Below, in pieces: positions 11,435-21,342 of a stretch of DNA of 64,000 nucleotides. This DNA is from Nocardioidaceae bacterium (GTDB taxonomy: Bacteria > Actinomycetota > Actinomycetes > Propionibacteriales > Nocardioidaceae). The DNA lies in the NCBI GenBank assembly GCA_030447585.1, contig JAUJOO010000004.1, positions 110,025-174,024 of the forward strand, given 5' to 3'. Position 1 is the stretch's first letter; each line of letters opens with the position of its first letter. The translations under genes and the position numbers were made by a program. The notes under the pieces are model-generated. The model saw only the letters and a program-made list of their open reading frames with translations, was not told the origin of the DNA and did not search any database.

Positions 11435-12120
11435 TCAGCCGCCCATGTCGACGCCGCAGGTCGCTTGGGCATCCAGGCCGATGGTGGTCAACGCCTGAGT
11501 GAAACGCGCCTGGTCGACATCTTGCGGCCTACCCTCCCTGACGGCCGCGAGCCCATCGGTGACGACCCGGTAGTCGTCTTGCAGGTCAGGGGGTGCAACG
11601 GCCTCGAGGCCGTCCATCACCTCAACGAGCTTCTGCTGTCCCTCTGCCGCGACTCGAAGTCACCGTGGGCGAGATCCAGCTCCTCGTCGTACTGCTTCAT
11701 CGTGTTGCAGTATTCGTCAACGACAGGCGTAGCGCTCGAGGTCGGTGGAGTGCTCGACGTGGACGGAGCCGAGGTCGTGTCCTCAGTGGCGGTGGCGCTG
11801 CTCTCGCCGCCCACAAGCGACGGCTCGGACAGCGTCAGGTCGGCGTCTTCGCGCAGGAGAAACAGGCCGCCCACCGCACCGGCGATCAGGAGCAGGACGA
11901 TCACGCCGATCGCGATGATCAAGCCGGTCTGCTTCTTCGGCGGCTGTTGGCCGTACCCGCCTGGGACGCCTTGCTGGCCACCGTAGGGCGGCTGCTGGCC
12001 GTACCCGCCGCCGTACCCGCCCGGACCACCGGGCGGCGGCTGCTGGCCGTATCCGGGCTGGCCTACGGGTTGCTGGCCGCCGTACGGAGGTGGCTCGTTG
12101 CCCTGAGGAGGTTGGGTCAT
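11435..12120 (-). CDS. TM-anchored extracytoplasmic protein, island paralogue family member 3 (frameshifted near 11645-11660)
   Basis: ORF 11617-12120 (MTQPPQGNEPPPYGGQQPV...TM...EYCNTMKQYDEELDLAHGDFES) continues in another frame as AEGQQKLVEVMDGLEAVAPPDLQDDYRVVTDGL...ATCGVDMGG down to 11435. Confidence 0.75.
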
Positions 12121-12155
12121 GTGCGTACTGTACGGCGCGAGCGGTGCACGTCGAA
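12121..12155 (-). promoter_or_regulatory. Candidate leaderless promoter for island paralogue 3
   Basis: TTCGAC-17 nt-TACAGT-ACGCAC-ATG; shares palindrome CGTACAGTACG with the 11347 gene. Confidence 0.5.
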
Positions 12156-12173
12156 GAAGACGTCACACCTCTG

Positions 12174-12740
12174 CTAGGAGCTAGTGTCCAGCGTCACGTC
12201 ACAGTTCTCCTCGGCATCCTCGCTGATGTTGGTCAATGCCTCCTGAAGCTTCGCTTGGTCCGCCGCCTCCGGTTGTTCGCCTTCGCTGAACGCTTCGAAA
12301 GCATCGATCAGCAGGGCGTAGTCTTCCTTCAGCTCGTCGGGAGCGCTCGACTCAAGCTCCTCGAAGGCTTCCAGCACCTGCTGCTGACCCTCTTCGGTGT
12401 TCTCATCGGCGTTCTCAAGGGCCTCGTCCGACTCAAACCTCTCCACTTTCAGGCAGTACAAATCGATTACCGGCTTGGCTTGTCTCGACGAGCCCCCCTG
12501 GTCCCTGCGGTCATTCGACGCGTCATCCCCGAGCACCAGCACTGTCGTGACGATGCCCACCCCAATCAGGATAACCACGACCGCTGCGGCGAGTGCCAGA
12601 ATGCGATAGCCGCCGGGAGGGCCACCCCAGCCGCCTTGGTCTGACTGGTCCGGAAACCCGGGCCCAAACCCAGGTGGACGACTCGACCCCGAAGGGGCGC
12701 CTTCGTGTGGAGGCCCACCGTGAGGACTGCTTGCTGTCAT
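12174..12740 (-). CDS. TM-anchored extracytoplasmic protein, island paralogue family member 4
   Basis: Pro/Gly-rich N-term, TM (ILALAAAVVVILIGVGIVTTVLVL), domain YCLKVERFESDEALENADENTEEGQQQVLEAFEELESSAPDELKEDYALLIDAF...ENCDVTLD. Confidence 0.85.
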   Translation of the reverse strand: MTASSPHGGPPHEGAPSGSSRPPGFGPGFPDQSDQGGWGGPPGGYRILALAAAVVVILIGVGIVTTVLVLGDDASNDRRDQGGSSRQAKPVIDLYCLKVERFESDEALENADENTEEGQQQVLEAFEELESSAPDELKEDYALLIDAFEAFSEGEQPEAADQAKLQEALTNISEDAEENCDVTLDTSS

Positions 12741-12902
12741 GTCGCGATGGTACGTCCACTAGTCCCTGGGACGCACAACTGCAAGTAGGCGGTGGCCGAC
12801 CGGTCGTTAGGAGAACAGCACGCATCCCTGTGAGTCCGGCCGGGTCAACCACCACCATGGACGTTACTGTTCCGGTACCAGCGTGCGCTATCGGGAGTAG
12901 TT

Positions 12903-14177
12903 GTGACAGAGAGCCCCAGCAGTCGGCCGTCATCCGGGGCCGATGCCCCGTCATCCCCAAGGCTTCCCCGGCCTCCGGGCGGTCCGACCTCCCCGCACAG
13001 GCATCCTCCACCCGGCGCCATACGGGGTCCGGACCAATACTGGCCAGGGTACGGCGACATGAGGTCAGCTCAGAGCGGCAACCATCCACCCCCTAGGCAA
13101 GCGCGCGTAAGCAGAATCGCAACTGACATCGTGGTCGTTATGTGGGTGCTCGCGGCGATTGGCCTCGTAATCGCTCCCTTTCGTGATCTCGCCTTCGCCC
13201 GCGTCGGTGCTGGTTCGAATTTTGTCTATCGGGAGGCAGTGGACGGCTGGGGTCGGATCACCTCCACCATGGGCGGATCATCCTTGGACTATCACGGCCC
13301 CCGATATGCCATTCCTCTTTACGGACTGGCCGCACTGCTGCTGGTGGCAGCCGTCGGGACTGCCTTCTCGAGGGTGGCACGCTGGCCTCTGATCGTCGGT
13401 CGACAGGCGACTGTGGGCACACTGGTTGTCATCGCGCTCGCGGCAGCGGATGTGGCTGCTTCACTACGAATGGCAAACTTAGTGGCTGTGGAGAACGACC
13501 TCTTTTCAAAGTATGAGGTCCGGTACGGCGGCTTCGCCCTCGTCGCCATCGCTGCGTGGCTACTTATCGCTCTGATCCCTGCCTGGCGGGTGGGACGAGG
13601 CCGCGATGCAGTAAACCGAGCATCGCTGGATTACCCTATGTCGTATGCACCGGCGGAAGCAAGGCTCGTGCTGGCTCTGCCCTGGTTTTTCGCCGGCTGC
13701 TTGGGCATCGGCGGATGTTTCCTGACCCTATGGAGGTGGTCGCAAGGCAGCAACTTCCAGGGAATCACTGGTTTGGGAACCTTCCGCACCGAAGGGCGTG
13801 GCGACGTATTGGACGGCGCCTTTGCGGTTCCTTTCATTGCGGCATATGCTCCGGCAGCACTTCTACTATTTCTGGGGGCAGGCGCGATCGTCTCCAGGTC
13901 ACGGCGATGGCGGTGGATCAGCACGGGACTCTATGGGTCCATCATGGCCAGTTCAGCTGCTATCGTCGTTCTGCTTAGCGGCCGCGCTTTCGTCTCGTTC
14001 GGGGAGTTGCCTTTCGTGGAAGCCGAGTACAGCCTTGCTTTAGGCTTCTGGTTGCTCGTGCTATCTGGCGTCTGCGCCCTGCTTGGTGCCCTTGTCGCCA
14101 TAGTTATCCCCCACGTCGAACCTGACCCGACAGCGGCTGCGTCAGTTCCAGGGGGGTGGTCACCTCCACATCCTTGA
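12903..14177 (+). CDS. Polytopic membrane protein with apparent internal duplication (2 x 4 TM) and Pro-rich N-terminus
   Basis: GTG start; about eight hydrophobic segments in two halves of similar layout; encoded opposite to flanking paralogues. Confidence 0.75.
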   Translation: MTESPSSRPSSGADAPSSPRLPRPPGGPTSPHRHPPPGAIRGPDQYWPGYGDMRSAQSGNHPPPRQARVSRIATDIVVVMWVLAAIGLVIAPFRDLAFARVGAGSNFVYREAVDGWGRITSTMGGSSLDYHGPRYAIPLYGLAALLLVAAVGTAFSRVARWPLIVGRQATVGTLVVIALAAADVAASLRMANLVAVENDLFSKYEVRYGGFALVAIAAWLLIALIPAWRVGRGRDAVNRASLDYPMSYAPAEARLVLALPWFFAGCLGIGGCFLTLWRWSQGSNFQGITGLGTFRTEGRGDVLDGAFAVPFIAAYAPAALLLFLGAGAIVSRSRRWRWISTGLYGSIMASSAAIVVLLSGRAFVSFGELPFVEAEYSLALGFWLLVLSGVCALLGALVAIVIPHVEPDPTAAASVPGGWSPPHP

Positions 14178-14302
14178 CGGTCACTATCTGACGTGAAGCA
14201 GCACGGTGTCGCGGTGCGCAGATGGTCAGATTCGCGTGACGCCGCATGCCCTATCCATAGGGGACGGTAAGCTGACCTGTCGACGGTTAGCTGATCTGGG
14301 TG

Positions 14303-14657
14303 TCAGGCGTTCATGTTCACGTCACACTTCTTCTCGGCATCCTCGGTGATGTTGGTCAATGCCTCCTGAAAGCTTCGCTTGGTCCGCCGCCTCCGGTTGT
14401 TCGCCTTCGATGAACGCTTTGAAGGCATCGATCAGCAGGGCGTAGTCATCCTTCAGCTCGTCGGGAGCGCTTGACTCCAGGTCCTCGAAGGTGTCGAGCA
14501 ACTGCTGCTGACCCTCTTCGGTGTTCTCATCGGCGTTCTCAAGGGCCTTGTCTGACTTATACTCCTTCAGCTTGTCGCAGTAGTCGTCGCCACCGCAGGC
14601 AGAAAGCGAACCGGTGGCCATGATCGCCACGGCAGCCAGAGATGCAATGCGCTTCAT
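14303..14657 (-). CDS. Lipoprotein, island paralogue family member 5 (single-base frameshift near 14370)
   Basis: Lipobox SLSAC; domain YCDKLKEYKSDKALENADENTEEGQQQLLDTFEDLESSAPDELKDDYALLIDAF; near-identical DNA to 12.2-12.45 kb; one extra base (AAGCTTTCAGG vs AAGCTTCAGG). Confidence 0.8.
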
Positions 14658-14676
14658 CGTCTTCCTCTCGAGTTGT

Positions 14677-15006
14677 TCAGGTGTTCTTGATCTCGACGTC
14701 GCAGTTCTCGACTGCGTGGTCCTGGATGTGCTTGACCGCCGCCGCAGTGAACGGGGAGGGCGGCGACCCGAGCGCCGCGATCAGCGTGTCGTAGTCGTCT
14801 TGCAGCTCCTCGGGGGCGATGTCGCGGAACTTCTCCAGCTCGGCTTTGATCTTGTCGATGTCATCTGCCCCGAGATTGTCGAACTCGTTGCTCTCGGCGT
14901 TCTCCCGGAACTTGTCGCAGTATTCGCTGCCGTCTCCGCCGCTGCAGGCGCTCAGCGTTGCCACGCTCATGACGACGACTGCTACGCACGAGGGAACTCG
15001 CTTCAT
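14677..15006 (-). CDS. Lipoprotein, island paralogue family member 6
   Basis: MKRVPSCVAVVVMSVATLSAC lipobox; EYCDKFRENAESNEFDNLGADDIDKIKAELEKFRDIAPEELQDDYDTLIAAL...ENCDVEIKNT. Confidence 0.85.
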   Translation of the reverse strand: MKRVPSCVAVVVMSVATLSACSGGDGSEYCDKFRENAESNEFDNLGADDIDKIKAELEKFRDIAPEELQDDYDTLIAALGSPPSPFTAAAVKHIQDHAVENCDVEIKNT

Positions 15007-15142
15007 GGCTTCTCCTTCAGTCAGAGGCGACACGATCGCGTCCGCTCGTCTGCGGTACGGAGCGACGACCTCGTGCACCGGAACTGAGCCACTCTTTCAC
15101 ACGGCCGTGTCAGCCGGGGAAGCACCGGGGTGAGATGGCGGG

Positions 15143-15979
15143 TCAGCCGGCTTCAAGGGCGGCCGCCAGCTCCTCGCCGACGCGTCGAGCTTTGTTCCGC
15201 AGCGCCGCGACGTCCGGCCCGGCCGTGAGCACTTCACGCGACGAGCTGGGGAGGACGCGGTCCGCCACTGCGGCGAAGATCCGGCGGATGTCGGCGGGGG
15301 TTCCTCCCTGGGCTCCGAGCCCGGGTGCCAGCAGGGGACCGCCGATGTCGAGATCCTCGTCGACCCGGGCGAGGTTGGCGGCCACGACCGCGCCTACGGA
15401 GCCCCACGGCTCAGCGGAGGTGTTCTCCCGTCGGATCGCCGCGAGAACACCACCCGCCACACTGCGGCCGTCCCGCACGGCAGCCTGCACGTCCGACGCC
15501 TCAGGGTTGGAGGTCAGCGCCAGCACGAAGACGCCGGCGCCGTGCCGCTTGGCGGTGGTGAAGGCCGGACGCATCGACTCGAACCCGAGGTAGGGGCTGA
15601 GCGTGATGGCGTCGACGGCCAGTGGTGATGTCTGGTCGAGATAGGCGTCGGCATACCCCTGCATCGTGGAGCCGATGTCGCCACGCTTCGCGTCCAGCAG
15701 CACGAGCGTGTTGCTCGTGCGCAGCGTCGCCACCAGCGACTCGAGTACGGCGATGCCACGAGAGCCGTGCCGCTCGAAGAACGCGGACTGCGGCTTCACG
15801 ACAGCCACCTGGTCCGCGAGCGCCTCGGCGCAGGTCATCGTGAACCGCTCGAGACCGGTGACGTCGTCGTCCAGCCCCCACTCGCGCAGCAGCGACACGT
15901 GCGGGTCTACACCGACGCACAACGGGCCGAGCTTGTCGACGGCGCCACGGAGCCGCAGTCCGAAGGGTGGTTGTGTCAT
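15143..15979 (-). CDS. pyrF: Orotidine 5'-phosphate decarboxylase (type 2)
   Basis: MTQPPFGLRLRGAVDKLGPLCVGVDPH, LDAKRGDIGSTMQGYADAYL. Confidence 0.95.
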   Translation of the reverse strand: MTQPPFGLRLRGAVDKLGPLCVGVDPHVSLLREWGLDDDVTGLERFTMTCAEALADQVAVVKPQSAFFERHGSRGIAVLESLVATLRTSNTLVLLDAKRGDIGSTMQGYADAYLDQTSPLAVDAITLSPYLGFESMRPAFTTAKRHGAGVFVLALTSNPEASDVQAAVRDGRSVAGGVLAAIRRENTSAEPWGSVGAVVAANLARVDEDLDIGGPLLAPGLGAQGGTPADIRRIFAAVADRVLPSSSREVLTAGPDVAALRNKARRVGEELAAALEAG

Positions 15980-15980
15980 G

Positions 15981-16937
15981 TCAGCTGCCTCCGATGGACG
16001 GATGAGCGAGGCCGATCGCCTCGGACACCTTGGCAATCCCTCGTGTCGCCAGCTCCTCTCGCAGCTCTTTGAGCACCCGGACCGGCGCGCAGGGGTCGTT
16101 GAAGATCGCCGTGCCGACTTGGATGGCGCTGGCGCCTGCGGCGATGAACTGCAGCGCATCTGCGCCCGTGCGGATGCCTCCCACCCCGATGATCGGAACA
16201 CCTGGCAACGCCCGGGACACCTCCCACACCGCGCGCAGGGCAACCGGCTTGATCGCCGGTCCCGACAGCCCGCCTGTCACTCCGGCCAGCGCGGGACGCA
16301 TCCGGTCGAGCTGGATGTCGAGGCCGAGCAGGGTGTTGATCATCACCAGTCCGTCCGCCCCCGCGGCCATGACCGCTGTGGCGATCTCCGCGATGCTGGT
16401 GACGTCGGGAGACAGCTTGGCGAAGATGGGCAGGCCACGAGGAGTGTCACGGCGTACGACGGAGAGCACCCGACCCGCTTGGAGCGGGTCACAGGCGAAC
16501 ACGAGACCGCGGTCCTCGACGTTCGGGCAGGAGATGTTCACCTCGATCGCGGCGACGCCGGGTGAGTTACCTACCCGGCGGGCAAGCTCGGCGTACTCCC
16601 CCAACGAGCTGGCCGCGATCGAGACGATGGGTCTGGCGTCGTGTCTCAGCAGCCACGGCAGGTCCGTGGCGAGGAAGGCGTCGATGCCGGGACCTTGGAG
16701 CCCGATGGAGTTGAGCATTCCGGATGCCGTCTCCGACATCCGGGGAGTCGCCCGTCCGGAGCGGGCATCACGCATGATCGACTTCGTGACGACGGCCCCG
16801 AGGTCGGCCACGTCGAAGAACTGGTGAAGCTCGCGACCCGCCGCAGCACACCCACTCGCCGTCATCACCGGGTTGTCGAGATGGACGTCTGCAAGCACCG
16901 TCGACAGGTCGACGTCCTCCGGACGGAGCCGGCCCAT
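15981..16937 (-). CDS. pyrD: Dihydroorotate dehydrogenase catalytic subunit
   Basis: NPVMTASGCAAAG, VEVNISCPNVEDRG, GVPIIGVGGIRTGADALQFIAAGASAIQVGTA; PyrK adjacent. Confidence 0.94.
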   Translation of the reverse strand: MGRLRPEDVDLSTVLADVHLDNPVMTASGCAAAGRELHQFFDVADLGAVVTKSIMRDARSGRATPRMSETASGMLNSIGLQGPGIDAFLATDLPWLLRHDARPIVSIAASSLGEYAELARRVGNSPGVAAIEVNISCPNVEDRGLVFACDPLQAGRVLSVVRRDTPRGLPIFAKLSPDVTSIAEIATAVMAAGADGLVMINTLLGLDIQLDRMRPALAGVTGGLSGPAIKPVALRAVWEVSRALPGVPIIGVGGIRTGADALQFIAAGASAIQVGTAIFNDPCAPVRVLKELREELATRGIAKVSEAIGLAHPSIGGS

Positions 16938-17815
16938 CAGCGACCTCCCGATCGCGGTGCGCCGAACGTCCCCGGCGGAACAGTCCCGATGTCGTCCCAC
17001 CTGACCTTGTCGCCGGCGAACACCGGCCCCTCGACACAGGAACGGACCATCCGGGTCACGTTGTCGTCGCCGACGACCGGCAGGACACAGGTCATGCACA
17101 CCCCGATCCCGCAGGCCATGTCCTCCTCGACCGCCGTCTGTGTCCAGGCACCATGCTCGAGTGCCAGCTGCGTGACTGCCTTGAGCATGCCCATCGGTCC
17201 GCAGGAGTAGACCACCTCCACGCCCCGGTTGAACAGGGCGGGAAGCGCGTCTGTCACCACACCCTTGATCCCCACCGAACCGTCCTCGGTCGTCACGGTC
17301 ACCGAGTGCGCGGCACGTTTCGCCTCCAGGGCGCCGAACAGCCTCGACTCCGTCGCGGCGCCGAGCACCATGTGGACCGAGCACTTGCGCTCGCGGAGCC
17401 GTTCGGCGAGGCCGAACAGCGGAGCGGACCCGTATCCGCCCCCCACCAGTGCGCACCCAACCGGCTCCTTGGGCAGCGCGAAGGGGCGACCGAGCGGCCC
17501 CACCACGTCGACCGGGTCGTGGGCGGCCAGCCTTGCCATCCACTGGGTTCCGCGGCCGCGAGCGGAGAAGACGATCTCGACAGTGCCGCCGTAGACACCG
17601 GCCGGCCGCACCCGGTAGATCGAGAAAGCCCGGCGGAGCAGGGCTCCCGACGTGTCTCCTCCTACGGCCAAGGCCACGAAGCTGCCGGGTCGGGTGCGCT
17701 CGGCGATTCCGTCCGCGACCAACGTCAGATGCCAGTAATCGCCGACCCGCTTGTTCGAGAAGACCTTGGCGGTGACCTGGAGGGGTCCCCGTGTCGTCGC
17801 GGCCGTGCTGGTCAC
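16937..17815 (-). CDS. pyrK: Dihydroorotate dehydrogenase electron transfer subunit
   Basis: FAD/NAD-binding reductase; C-terminal 2Fe-2S motif [13 protein letters not shown]...RSCVEGPVF; probable GTG start. Confidence 0.92.
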   Translation of the reverse strand: MTSTAATTRGPLQVTAKVFSNKRVGDYWHLTLVADGIAERTRPGSFVALAVGGDTSGALLRRAFSIYRVRPAGVYGGTVEIVFSARGRGTQWMARLAAHDPVDVVGPLGRPFALPKEPVGCALVGGGYGSAPLFGLAERLRERKCSVHMVLGAATESRLFGALEAKRAAHSVTVTTEDGSVGIKGVVTDALPALFNRGVEVVYSCGPMGMLKAVTQLALEHGAWTQTAVEEDMACGIGVCMTCVLPVVGDDNVTRMVRSCVEGPVFAGDKVRWDDIGTVPPGTFGAPRSGGR

Positions 17816-20800
17816 AGCGAAGCCCCTTGCCCCGATGTGTCGGCTTCGGCTCCCCGGCCCCTCGCCCACGACTGCAAAGAGCGCACGCCGAGCTTACCGA
17901 CTCGCAACGCCTCGATACCGAGCACTGCGGCGCCAAGGCCCTGGACGGTGGTGATGCAGGGGATGTTCTGCGCCACCGAGGCAGTGCGGATCTCGTACCC
18001 GTCGAAACGGGGTGAGCCTTTGGATGTCGACCCGTGAGGGGTGTTGATGACGAGGTCCACCTCACCGGCGAGGATGCGCCCGACAATGGTCGGTTCGCCG
18101 TTCGGACCGACCCCCTCGGAGTGCTTTCGCACGAGCGTCGCGGCCACGCCGTTGCGGCGGAGTACCTCGGCGGTGCCGGCGGTCGCGAGGATCTCGAACC
18201 CCAGGTCGGCAAGTCGCTTGACCGGGAAGATCAGGTGTCGCTTGTCGCGGTTGGCCACGGAGACGAATGCCCGCCCGCGGAGGGGCAGCCCTCCGATCGC
18301 GGCGGCCTGGGCTTTCGCGAACGCCGTTGAGAAGTCTGCGTCGACGCCCATCACCTCACCCGTCGACCTCATCTCCGGTCCGAGCACGGTGTCGACCCCT
18401 GCCCCGTCGAAGGTCAGGAACCGGTTGAACGGCATCACCGCCACCTTGACGGCAACCCCGTGCTCACCGTCCGCGCCGGCGCCGTCCCCCTCGGCCGGTA
18501 GCATCCCCTCCACGCGAAGTGCGGCGATGGTGCTTCCGAGCATGACCCGGGCCGCCGCCTTGGCGAGGGGGTACCGGTCGCCTTCGACACGAAAGGCACC
18601 GTCCTGGATGCGCGGGGGTTCGCTTCGAGCACGTACAGGACGTCCGAGGCGAGCGCGAACTGGATGTTCAGCAGGCCAAGGACACCGACCCCACGGGCGA
18701 CCAGGTGCGTTGCCGCGCGGATCCGCTCGACGGTGTCGCTGCCCAGCGTGATCGGGGGCAGCACACATGACGAGTCCCCCGAGTGAACACCGGCCTCCTC
18801 GATGTGCTCCATCACCCCGCCGATGAAGAGCTCGTCGCCGTCGAAGAGCGCGTCCACGTCGATCTCGACGGCGTCGTCGAGGAAGGCGTCGACGAGAACC
18901 GGGTGCAGCGGTGAGATCTGGGTGGCGCGCGCGATGTAGGCGCGCAGGGAGTTGTCGTCGTACACGATCTCCATGCCACGCCCGCCGAGCACGAACGAAG
19001 GTCGGACGAGGAGCGGAAAGCCTATCTCGTCGGCGATGCGCTTGGCCTCGTCGAACGACGTGGCTGTGCCGTGCTTGGGTGCCGGCAGGCCCGCGGCAGC
19101 GAGCACACGACCGAAGGCGCCCCGGTCCTCGGCGAGGTCGATGGCGTCCGGGCTGGTGCCGACGATGGGGACTCCCGCAGCGGCCAGGCCGTGGGCCAGG
19201 GCGAGCGGCGTCTGGCCACCCAGCTGGACGAGCACACCGGCGACCGGGCCAGCCGCTGTCTCAGCAGCGACCACCTCAAGCACGTCCTCCAGCGTCAGCG
19301 GCTCGAAGTAGAGGCGGTCGGAGGTGTCGTAGTCGGTGGAGACGGTCTCAGGGTTGCAGTTCACCATCACCGTCTCGTAGCCGGCTGCCGACAACGCCAT
19401 GGACGCGTGCACGCAGGAGTAGTCGAACTCGATGCCCTGGCCGATCCGGTTAGGTCCACTGCCCAAGATGATCACCGCCGGTCGGCTGCGCGCCGCGACC
19501 TCTGTCTCCTCGTCGTACGTCGAGTAGTGGTACGGCGTGCGCGCCGCGAACTCCGCCGCGCAGGTGTCGACGGTCTTGAACACCGGCCGGACACCCAGCG
19601 CCTGGCGAACGCCACGGACCACCTCCGCGGTGCTGTGCGTCAGCTCGGCGACCTGCAGATCCGAGAACCCGTGGCGCTTCGCCCGGCGCAGCAGGTGCGG
19701 GGTGAGCACGGGCGCTGTGGCGAGCTCCTGGGCGATCTCGTCTATCAGGAGGAGCTGGTCGACGAACCAGGGGTCGATGCCGGTTGCGGCGTGCACCTCG
19801 CCGACGTCGGCGCCGGCGCGCAGAGCATCCATGACGACCCGCAGCCGGCCGTCGCGGGCACAGCAGCGGCGGCGAGCAGGCTTTGCTTGTCGCCTGGCTC
19901 CTGGGCCCAGCTGAAGGCGGCGTCGGGCTTGTCCATGGAGCGCAAGGCCTTTTGCAGGGCCTCGGTGAAGTTGCGCCCGATCGCCATCGCCTCGCCCACG
20001 CTCTTCATGTGCGTCGTCAGCACCGGGTCCGCCGCCGGAAACTTCTCGAAGGCGAAGCGGGGAACCTTGACGACCACGTAGTCGAGCGCCGGCTCGAAGC
20101 TCGCGGGTGTCTCGGTCGTGACGTCGTTGGAGATCTCGTCGAGAGAGTAGCCAAGGGCGACCTTTGCGGCGATCTTGGCGATCGGGAAGCCGGTGGCCTT
20201 CGAGGCGAGTGCGCTCGAGCGGGACACCCGGGGGTTCATCTCGATGACGATCATCCGGCCGTCTTCGGGGTCGACGGCGAACTGGATGTTGCAGCCGCCG
20301 GTCTCCACGCCGACTGCCCGGATCACCGCAATCGCCATGTCGCGCATCCGCTGGTACTCGCGGTCGGTCAGGGTCATCGCCGGCGCGACGGTGATCGAGT
20401 CACCGGTATGGACGCCCATCGGGTCGAGGTTCTCGATGGAGCAGACGATCACCGTGTTGTCATGGCCGTCACGCATCACCTCGAGCTCGTACTCCTTCCA
20501 GCCGAGGACCGACTCCTCGAGGAGCACCTCGGTCGTCGGGCTGGCATCGAGGCCGGCCCCGGCGATCCGGTGCAGGCCCTCGACGTCGTACGCGAGGCCG
20601 GACCCAGCGCCTCCCATGGTGAACGACGGGCGGACGACGACCGGGAAGCCGAGAGACTCGGCGGCGACGCAGCACTCGGCGACAGAGTGGCAGACCACAC
20701 TGCGTGCCACCTCACCGCCGAGCGACTCGACCACACCCTTGAAGACGTCCCGATTCTCACCCGCCTCGATGGCAGCCACGGAGGCGCCGATGAGCTCGAC

Positions 20801-21137
20801 GTCGTACTTGTCGAGGGTGCCGTCGCGCGCGAGCCCGACCGCGATGTTGAGGGCCGTCTGCCCACCCAAGGTCGCCAGCAAGGCGTCGGGCCGTTCCTTC
20901 TCGATGACGTGGGTGACGAACTCAGCGGTGATCGGCTCGACGTACGTCGCATCGGCCACCTCGGGATCGGTCATGATCGTCGCCGGGTTGGAGTTCACCA
21001 AGACCACCCGAAGCCCCTCCGACCTGAGCACCCGGCAGGCCTGGGTGCCCGAGTAGTCGAACTCGCAGCCCTGCCCGATCACGATCGGACCGGACCCGAT
21101 GACCAGCACCGACGAGATGTCCTGCCGTCGCGGCATC
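17812..21137 (-). CDS. carB: Carbamoyl-phosphate synthase large chain, interrupted by two frameshifts (~18573, ~19860)
   Basis: Three consecutive ORFs (19745-21346, 18435-19832, 17812-18768) together give a full-length CarB starting [35 protein letters not shown]. Confidence 0.93.
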
Positions 21138-21184
21138 AGCCCTCCACCTCGCCGCCAGCGTCGACGGCGCGACCGGCGTCGACA

Positions 21185-21300
21185 GTCTGGACCGTGCAGG
21201 GACGGCCGGGTCCCTGGGGGTGCGCCGCCGCGCAACCAGCCTCGCTCCTTCGTCGCTTCGGCGGCCAGTCCCATCCACCCCGGCGTCGCACCGTCCAGAC
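21185..21300. repeat. Long imperfect inverted repeat (hairpin element 1) between carB and carA
   Basis: Outer arms GTCTGGACCGTGC (21185-21197) and GCACCGTCCAGAC (21288-21300), 12/13 complementary; inner CCGCCG/CGGCGG stem around CTCGCTCCTTCGTCGCTTCG. Confidence 0.65.
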
Positions 21301-21342
21301 CCCCGGCCTCTGGGTCGGGGCGGTCGCGCCACTCCTCGAGAC

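Noticed and set aside
11640-11665. Programmed ribosomal frameshift in island gene 3
   Set aside because: No slippery heptamer or stimulatory structure recognised; similar single-base breaks occur in many unrelated genes here, so indel error/mutation is likelier
15981-18212. 743-aa ORF that could look like a novel PyrD fusion
   Set aside because: Only the C-terminal part from 16937 is PyrD; the upstream portion is an out-of-frame shadow of pyrK and carB
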